NCBI GenBank assembly: GCA_023386115.1
Contig: JAEWKL010000600.1
Location: forward strand, 1-6,090
Reading direction: 5' to 3'
DNA: 6,090 nt
From: Pseudomonadota bacterium
GTDB taxonomy: Bacteria > Pseudomonadota > Alphaproteobacteria > Rhizobiales > Beijerinckiaceae
In this document: positions 1 to 3,298 of the stretch, piece by piece
Position numbering within the stretch: the stretch's first letter is position 1
Layout of the letters: each line of letters opens with the position of its first letter
The notes under the pieces: generated by a model
Told to the model about the DNA's origin: nothing
Seen by the model: the letters and a program-made list of their open reading frames with translations, nothing else
Databases searched by the model: none
Program-made: the position numbers and the translations under genes

Positions 1-108
1 CACGCCGCGGGCGCGCAGGCCCAGCACGAAGGCCGCGGTCTCGACCGCGCCGGACGCCGCCTCGGCGGGGTCCCGTCCGGACACGTCCGGCGCGCCGTCC
101 TCACTCAC
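1..108 (-). CDS. pcm: Protein-L-isoaspartate O-methyltransferase, N-terminal fragment (runs off the left edge)
   Basis: Thirty-six codons of a minus-strand reading frame are visible, starting with GTG at 108-106 and still open at base 1. The GTG overlaps the surE stop in a GTGA arrangement (4 bases shared), typical of translational coupling. The visible protein begins VSEDGAPDVSG and continues with AAFVLGLRARGV, which resembles the start of the alphaproteobacterial Pcm fold, where a helix ending in LRARG(I/V) precedes the 'RD..VL.A...VPR' segment. The catalytic SAM-binding region lies outside the window, so the identification leans on position: pcm normally follows surE in this group. Pcm uses S-adenosylmethionine to methylate isoaspartyl residues in aged cytosolic proteins so that they revert to aspartate. 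The N-terminal 18 or so residues are acidic and low in complexity, so the exact start is uncertain. A different methyltransferase or an unrelated protein cannot be excluded from 36 residues. Confidence 0.7.
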   Translation of the reverse strand, partial: MSEDGAPDVSGRDPAEAASGAVETAAFVLGLRARGV

Positions 109-866
109 GCGAGGGCCTGGGCGAAGCGCGTCAGCGTCGGCTCGTCGGTGAGGTCCAGGCGCAGCGGCGTGACCGAGATATGACCGTCGGCGATCGCCTT
201 CAGATCGGTGCCGTGGCCCGGCTCGAACCGCGCCTTGGCGAAGGCGAGCCAGAAATACGGGTTGCCGCGCCCGTCGACCCGCTCGTCGATGGAGAGCAGC
301 GCCTGGTTGCGCACGCCCTGCGCCGCCACCGCGATGCCGCGCACGTCGTCGGGCTCGCAATCGGGGAAGTTGACGTTGACCAGGATGCCGGGCTCGATCC
401 CGGCCTCCAGGATGCGCCGGACCACCGGCGCGCCGTGCTGGGCCGCCGTGTGCCACTTCACGTTGGCCCGTCCGCCGGCGCCGTAGGCCTGGCTCAGCGC
501 GATCGCCTTCACGCCGAGGATCGTCGCCTCCATAGCGCCCGCGATGGTGCCCGAATAGGTCACGTCCTCGGCGACGTTCTGGCCGCGGTTGACGCCCGAG
601 AGCACGAGATCGGGCCCGTGATCCTTCAGGATGTGGCGGATGCCCATGATGATGCAGTCGGAGGGCGTGCCCTTGACGGCAAAGCGCTTCTCGCCGGCCT
701 GGCGCAGGCGCAGGGGATCGTTGAGCGACAGCGAATGCGACACGCCGCTCTGGTCGGTCTCGGGCGCCACGATCCAGACGTCGTCCGAGAGTTGCCCCGC
801 GATCTCCTCCAGGCAGCGCAGGCCCGGCGCGTGGATGCCGTCGTCGTTGGTGACGAGAATGCGCAT
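105..866 (-). CDS. surE: 5'/3'-nucleotidase SurE
   Basis: This encodes a complete 253-residue SurE, the usual family length. SurE is a metal-dependent cytosolic phosphatase that removes phosphate from nucleoside 5'- and 3'-monophosphates and is linked to stationary-phase survival. The N-terminus MRILVTNDDGIHAPG holds the acidic metal ligands D8 and D9. The loop DQSGVSHS supplies S40, and SGVNRGQN (90-97) supplies N93, matching the DD/S/N metal site of the family. GTPSDC (66-71) and the YSGTIAGAMEA helix (about 104-114) are also characteristic. No signal peptide is visible. The ATG at 866-864 shares one base with the serS stop (TGATG), and GAGGGAC lies about 9 bases upstream, still within serS, as a plausible ribosome binding site. 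It is therefore the middle gene of serS-surE-pcm and probably has no promoter of its own. All metal-binding residues are present and nothing suggests decay. Confidence 0.97.
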   Translation of the reverse strand: MRILVTNDDGIHAPGLRCLEEIAGQLSDDVWIVAPETDQSGVSHSLSLNDPLRLRQAGEKRFAVKGTPSDCIIMGIRHILKDHGPDLVLSGVNRGQNVAEDVTYSGTIAGAMEATILGVKAIALSQAYGAGGRANVKWHTAAQHGAPVVRRILEAGIEPGILVNVNFPDCEPDDVRGIAVAAQGVRNQALLSIDERVDGRGNPYFWLAFAKARFEPGHGTDLKAIADGHISVTPLRLDLTDEPTLTRFAQALA

Positions 867-2182
867 CAGCGCTGTCCCTCGATTCGGTTGAGCCCGCCCA
901 TATAGGGCGCGAGAGCCGACGGAATCGTGATGCTGCCGTCGGGATTCTGGTAGTTCTCCATCACGGCGATCAGCGCGCGGCCGACCGCGACGCCCGAGCC
1001 GTTGAGCGTGTGGACGTAAGTCACGCCCTTGCCCTCCTTCGGGCGATAGCGCGCCTCCATCCGGCGAGCCTGGAAGTCGCCGCAGACCGAGCAGGACGAG
1101 ATCTCGCGAAACGTCTTCTGACCCGGCAGCCAGGCCTCGATGTCGTAGGTCTTGGCCGAAGCGAAGCCCATGTCGCCGGTGCAGAGCGTGACGACCCGGA
1201 ACGGGATGTCGAGGCGCTTCAGCACTTCCTCGGCGCAGGCCAGCATCCGCTCGTGCTCCTCGGTCGAGCGCTCGGGGGCGGTGACCGAGACGAGCTCGAC
1301 CTTGCTGAACTGGTGCTGGCGCAGCATGCCGCGGGTGTCGCGCCCGGCCGCCCCGGCCTCGGCCCGGAAGCAGGGGGTGAGGGCGGTGAAGCGGAGCGGC
1401 AGCTCGTCCTCGGCGAGGATCGATTCGCGCACGAGGTTGGTGAGCGGGACCTCGGCCGTCGGGATGAGCCAGCGGGTCGGGGCGCCGCTCTCCTGCGCCA
1501 TCTCGGGCGAGCCCTGGACGGCCGCGAACTGGTCGTCGCGGAACTTCGGCAGCTGGGCGGTGCCGAACATCGCCTCGTCGCGCACGAGCAGCGGCGGCAC
1601 CACCTCGGTATAGCCGTGCTCCCCGGTGTGCAGGTCGAGCATGAACTGGCCGAGCGCCCGCTCCAGCCGGGCGATCTGGCCCTTCAGCACCACGAAGCGC
1701 GAGCCGGAGAGCTTCGAGGCGGTCTCGAAGTCCATCAGGCCCATGGCCTCGCCGAGCTCGAAATGCTGGCGGCCTTCTTGCGCGAGCCCCCGCCCCTCGA
1801 AGCGGCTCTTCTCGACGTTGTCGTGCTCGTCGCGGCCCTCCGGCACGTCCGGGCCCGGAATGTTCGGGATCGCCGCCAGGCGCTCGGCCAGCGCCTTGCC
1901 GGCAGCGTCCGCCGCGGCGTCGAGCGCCGGCGCCTCCTCCTTCAGCCGGGCGACCTCGGCCATCAGCGCTTGCGCCCGCGCCTCGTCCTTCGCCTTCTTG
2001 GCCGCGCCGATCTCCTTCGACAGGGCGTTGCGCTTCTCCTGCGCCGCTTGCGCCGCCGAGATCGCCGCCTTGCGCTCGTCGTCGAGGCCGATCAGCGCCG
2101 AGGCGAGCGGCTCCAGCCCGCGGCTGGTCAGGCCCTTGTCGAAGGCGGCCGGGTTGTCGCGGATGGCCCGGATGTCGTGCAT
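866..2182 (-). CDS. serS: Seryl-tRNA synthetase
   Basis: The product is a 438-residue class II seryl-tRNA synthetase, which charges tRNA-Ser (and tRNA-Sec where present) with serine in the cytosol. The N-terminus MHDIRAIRDNPAAFDKGL begins the canonical fold. Residues about 30-105 form the Ala/Lys/Glu-rich antiparallel coiled-coil arm that grips the tRNA long variable arm. The catalytic domain shows motif 1 around GYTEVVPPLLV (190-200), the serine-site TAE (242-244), motif 2 with FRAEAGAAGRDTRGM (272-286), and motif 3 with NGSGVAVGRALIAVMEN (394-410). The reading frame stays open upstream to about 2572, but the ATG at 2182-2180 is chosen because it gives the normal family length and N-terminus; the extension would translate a non-coding repeat. 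The ribosome binding site is weak (GGAC about 7 bases upstream). The gene leads the serS-surE-pcm operon and its leader abuts a 94-bp repeat copy. Confidence 0.97.
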   Translation of the reverse strand: MHDIRAIRDNPAAFDKGLTSRGLEPLASALIGLDDERKAAISAAQAAQEKRNALSKEIGAAKKAKDEARAQALMAEVARLKEEAPALDAAADAAGKALAERLAAIPNIPGPDVPEGRDEHDNVEKSRFEGRGLAQEGRQHFELGEAMGLMDFETASKLSGSRFVVLKGQIARLERALGQFMLDLHTGEHGYTEVVPPLLVRDEAMFGTAQLPKFRDDQFAAVQGSPEMAQESGAPTRWLIPTAEVPLTNLVRESILAEDELPLRFTALTPCFRAEAGAAGRDTRGMLRQHQFSKVELVSVTAPERSTEEHERMLACAEEVLKRLDIPFRVVTLCTGDMGFASAKTYDIEAWLPGQKTFREISSCSVCGDFQARRMEARYRPKEGKGVTYVHTLNGSGVAVGRALIAVMENYQNPDGSITIPSALAPYMGGLNRIEGQR

Positions 2183-2186
2183 GGCG

Positions 2187-2280
2187 CGGTCCGAATCGTT
2201 TTTCTCAAGAAGCCGGAGAATCCGGCCGGTGACGCCAGGACGCTTTGCAGCATCGGCCCGGCGACGACAAGGGAGGAGCC
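2187..2280 (+). repeat. Intergenic repeat, copy 1 (next to the serS start)
   Basis: This segment aligns without gaps to 3088-3181 at a constant offset of 901 bases. The right part (2230-2280) differs from copy 2 at only 2 of 51 positions (2236 C/T and 2264 A/G) and contains GGACGCTTTGCAGCATCGG and ACAAGGGAGGAGCC. The left part (2187-2229) is diverged, with 24 of 43 positions identical by my count and 16 of the 19 differences being transitions. The copy ends only 4 bases from the serS ATG, so it forms most of the serS 5' leader, where it is transcribed in reverse complement. The same stretch can be read as DARTLCSIGPATTREEP in one plus-strand frame, but differences between the copies show no codon-level constraint. 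I read it as a dispersed non-coding repeat of the host lineage; function unknown. Confidence 0.8.
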
Positions 2281-2554
2281 TGTCGCCCTCTCGGGCGTCG
2301 AACCGGCCCCGAAATCCGGTCGTGACGTTTAACGTGTTGTCGAGATGCACCCTTTCCCCTGCCCTCGCAGAGACGGCCGCTACGGTTGCGCACAAGCCGG
2401 CTTTGCGGACGCTCATGGTGCCGGCACACGGGAGCCTGAGTCGGTTGGCGCTCTCCAGCAAGCGGCTCGCAGCCGTCATGCAGGTCGGGCTGTCCGCTGC
2501 TCCCTCGCGGCCCGCTTCGCGGACAGGATGCGGCTGCGCCCGCCATCCGTTTCC

Positions 2555-2571
2555 TGCACGGTAACCGTGCA
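2555..2571. promoter_or_regulatory. 17-bp perfect palindrome, candidate operator
   Basis: TGCACGGTAACCGTGCA consists of two perfect 8-base arms around one central base. It ends 6 bases before the candidate -35 element at 2578. Neither strand has a T-run after it, so it is unlikely to be a terminator; a binding site for a dimeric regulator is a better fit. No specific regulator is recognised. Confidence 0.4.
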
Positions 2572-2577
2572 AAATCG

Positions 2578-2606
2578 TTGATCGATCGGGGCCCTAGCCC
2601 TACACT
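2578..2606 (+). promoter_or_regulatory. Candidate sigma70-type promoter for a plus-strand small RNA
   Basis: TTGATC (2578-2583) and TACACT (2601-2606) are separated by exactly 17 bases, each matching four of six positions of the TTGACA/TATAAT consensus. The predicted start is near 2612. The promoter is flanked upstream by the 17-bp palindrome and leads after about 100 bases into a strong intrinsic terminator. No plus-strand coding gene lies in between. Confidence 0.4.
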
Positions 2607-2611
2607 AGCGG

Positions 2612-2711
2612 AGTGAGGGCCGCAGTGGCAGCCGCGACCCTCGTTAGGCGACTCTCTAGCTCGTCACCAGAGCCCGATCGTGATGGTCAGAGACCATCCG
2701 GTCGGGTTTTT
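2612..2711 (+). ncRNA. Candidate ~100-nt trans- or antisense-acting small RNA
   Basis: The stretch is bounded by a sigma70-like promoter and an intrinsic terminator and has no convincing reading frame. It can form three successive hairpins. Hairpin 1 pairs GAGGG (2615-2619) with CCCTC (2638-2642) and CGC (2621-2623) with GCG (2634-2636). Hairpin 2 pairs GG-GAC (2647-2652) with GUC-CC (2663-2668) around a 10-nt loop UCUCUAGCUC. Hairpin 3 is the terminator. Three hairpins ending in a U-tract is a common plan for alphaproteobacterial sRNAs, but I do not recognise the family and the loop is not a clear anti-Shine-Dalgarno CCUCC motif. The RNA would be complementary to the 3' half of a 27-codon ORF on the opposite strand (2664-2747), so it could also act as a cis-antisense RNA. 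Expression is inferred, not shown. Confidence 0.42.
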
Positions 2712-2747
2712 GGCAACGATGACGGTGATCATCGGAAATCCGATCAC
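2664..2747 (-). CDS. Candidate small hydrophobic protein, 27 residues
   Basis: A very short frame starts with GTG at 2747-2745 and ends with TGA at 2666-2664. It is singled out because GGGAGGTGA (2761-2753) matches the Shine-Dalgarno consensus AAGGAGGTGA almost perfectly, with 8 bases between GGAGG and the GTG. The peptide begins VIGFPMITVIVAK, has an NPTG turn, and ends WSLTITIGLW: two segments of alternating or continuous hydrophobic residues around a turn, which would suit a beta-hairpin or membrane-active peptide. An ATG at codon 6 is an alternative start but is less well placed. GTG (2747-2745) can pair with CAC (2727-2725) on top of the ATCGG/CCGAT hairpin, which could hide the start codon. 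The 3' half is antisense to the candidate sRNA on the other strand. I do not recognise a family, and chance cannot be excluded for an ORF this short. Confidence 0.28.
   Translation of the reverse strand: MIGFPMITVIVAKNPTGWSLTITIGLW
2672..2711 (+). terminator. Intrinsic terminator
   Basis: CCCGATCG (2673-2680) and GATGGTC (2682-2688) pair with GACCATC (2692-2698) and CGGTCGGG (2699-2706). The result is a 15-bp stem with one G-U pair, one bulged T and a 3-nt AGA loop, followed directly by five Ts (2707-2711). There is no plus-strand gene upstream except the candidate sRNA, and the T-run is on the plus strand only, so it should terminate that transcript. Confidence 0.75.
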
Positions 2748-2820
2748 GCCGTTCACCTCCCTTCCAGCCATACCTGCTCAGCCCTCGCGGGTTTCGGTGG
2801 TGGCCGGCAATCTCCGCCAC

Positions 2821-2844
2821 AAGCCCCGCTCGCCACGGGGCTTT
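2821..2844. terminator. GC-rich hairpin, weak terminator candidate
   Basis: AAGCCCCG (2821-2828) and CGGGGCTT (2836-2843) form a perfect 8-bp stem around a 7-base loop. Only three Ts follow on the plus strand and almost none on the minus strand, so termination would be inefficient. In a minus-strand transcript from near 2866 it would be the first leader hairpin ahead of the small ORF. Confidence 0.35.
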
Positions 2845-2870
2845 CGCGACTGGAAGGGTGTCGCCTGCGA

Positions 2871-3118
2871 TAACAATAGCAGTCCTCGCTTTCGCATCAA
2901 GTCGGAGATTTCAGAAATCTTGTTGCGACCGCAGCGGCGCACTGCCAATCATTGTATTGACAAAAATCGATGCCGTTAACCGATCGCTTACTTTTTAGGG
3001 TTTTGCACGCGTCTGCATGTGTCTTAGCATTTTGGTCTATCATTGATCGCCGATGCGCAGCGTCATGCGTCTTCTGCCATTTGTAGTCAGCCTGAACCAT
3101 TTTGTACAGAGGATCGGC
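2871..3118. other. AT-rich intergenic stretch with no supported gene
   Basis: This stretch is much less GC-rich than the flanking genes: 2941-3000 counts to 24 G/C of 60, and 3001-3060 to 29 of 60. It includes a hyphenated palindrome AGATTTCAGAAATCT (2906-2920), a TTGACA hexamer (2957-2962) without a good -10 partner, and TATCAT (3038-3043) without a good -35 partner. It probably contains the argS promoter. A minus-strand frame of 67 residues (3100-2897) is discussed as a finding, but it has no ribosome binding site and is not called as a gene. No tRNA, rRNA or transposase remnant was recognised. Confidence 0.6.
2873..2900 (-). promoter_or_regulatory. Candidate minus-strand promoter ahead of the small ORF
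   Basis: Read on the minus strand, TTGATG (2900-2895) and TATTGT (2878-2873) are 16 bases apart and would start transcription near 2866, giving a leader of about 120 nt to the GTG at 2747. It lies at the edge of an AT-richer stretch, where such matches are easier to find by chance, so the call is weak. Confidence 0.22.
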
Positions 3119-3181
3119 AAATTCGGTCGATGACGCTAGGACGCTTTGCAGCATCGGCCCGGCGGCGACAAGGGAGGAGCC
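3088..3181 (+). repeat. Intergenic repeat, copy 2 (in the argS leader region)
   Basis: This is the partner of the repeat at 2187-2280, in the same orientation. The core 3131-3181 is 49 of 51 identical to copy 1 and the left 43 bases are more diverged, nearly all by transitions. It ends 117 bases before the argS ATG. Because serS and argS diverge while the copies are direct repeats, the element faces opposite ways relative to the two genes, so it is not simply a shared aminoacyl-tRNA synthetase leader. Confidence 0.8.
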
Positions 3182-3234
3182 GCCGTCCCGTCCGAACGGC
3201 CCCGCTTGCAGCCGCCCGCCCCGCCGTGAGAAGA

Positions 3235-3250
3235 GCCCGGCGCGCCGGGC
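3235..3250. repeat. 16-bp perfect GC palindrome in the argS leader
   Basis: GCCCGGCGCGCCGGGC is its own reverse complement and ends 48 bases before the argS ATG. In RNA it would give a 6-bp G/C stem with a CGCG loop, followed by a second G/C-rich hairpin region at about 3247-3265. It may be a leader structure or simply GC-rich sequence. Confidence 0.35.
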
Positions 3251-3298
3251 GCGGCTTCGCCGCCCGTCCGGCCCGAACTTTGCAGAACTGGTCAACGC

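Noticed and set aside
1010..2332. Plus-strand frame of 440 residues opposite serS
   Set aside because: Antisense shadow with repetitive Arg/Leu/Ala/His composition; serS motifs are unambiguous.
2394..2403. 10-bp palindrome AAGCCGGCTT
   Set aside because: Short and common in GC-rich DNA; no neighbouring promoter or partner site.
2490..2526. 8-bp inverted repeat CTGTCCGC / GCGGACAG with a 21-base loop
   Set aside because: Long loop, no T-run and no promoter nearby; compatible with chance in GC-rich sequence.
2205..2546. Minus-strand frame of 113 residues upstream of serS with an AGGA-like sequence before its ATG
   Set aside because: The composition is Arg/Ser/Pro-rich and low in hydrophobics, it reads through the repeat copy, and it shows no domain; it looks like a GC-driven open frame.
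2183..2572. N-terminal extension of serS in the same frame (130 extra residues, with an internal ATG at 2416)
   Set aside because: It would make SerRS far longer than the family, is Arg/Ala-rich without recognisable domains, and translates the repeat copy at 2187-2280.
2680..2979. Plus-strand frame of 99 residues
   Set aside because: It starts inside the terminator stem, has no ribosome binding site, and crosses the GC/AT composition boundary.
3182..3298. T-box or amino-acid riboswitch in the argS leader
   Set aside because: No T-box consensus or recognised riboswitch motif is visible, and T-boxes are essentially absent from alphaproteobacteria.
2183..3298. tRNA gene, CRISPR array or insertion-sequence remnant in the intergenic gap
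   Set aside because: No cloverleaf with a T-arm GTTCRA pattern, no regularly spaced repeats and no transposase-like residues were found; the two direct repeats have no terminal inverted repeats that I can see.
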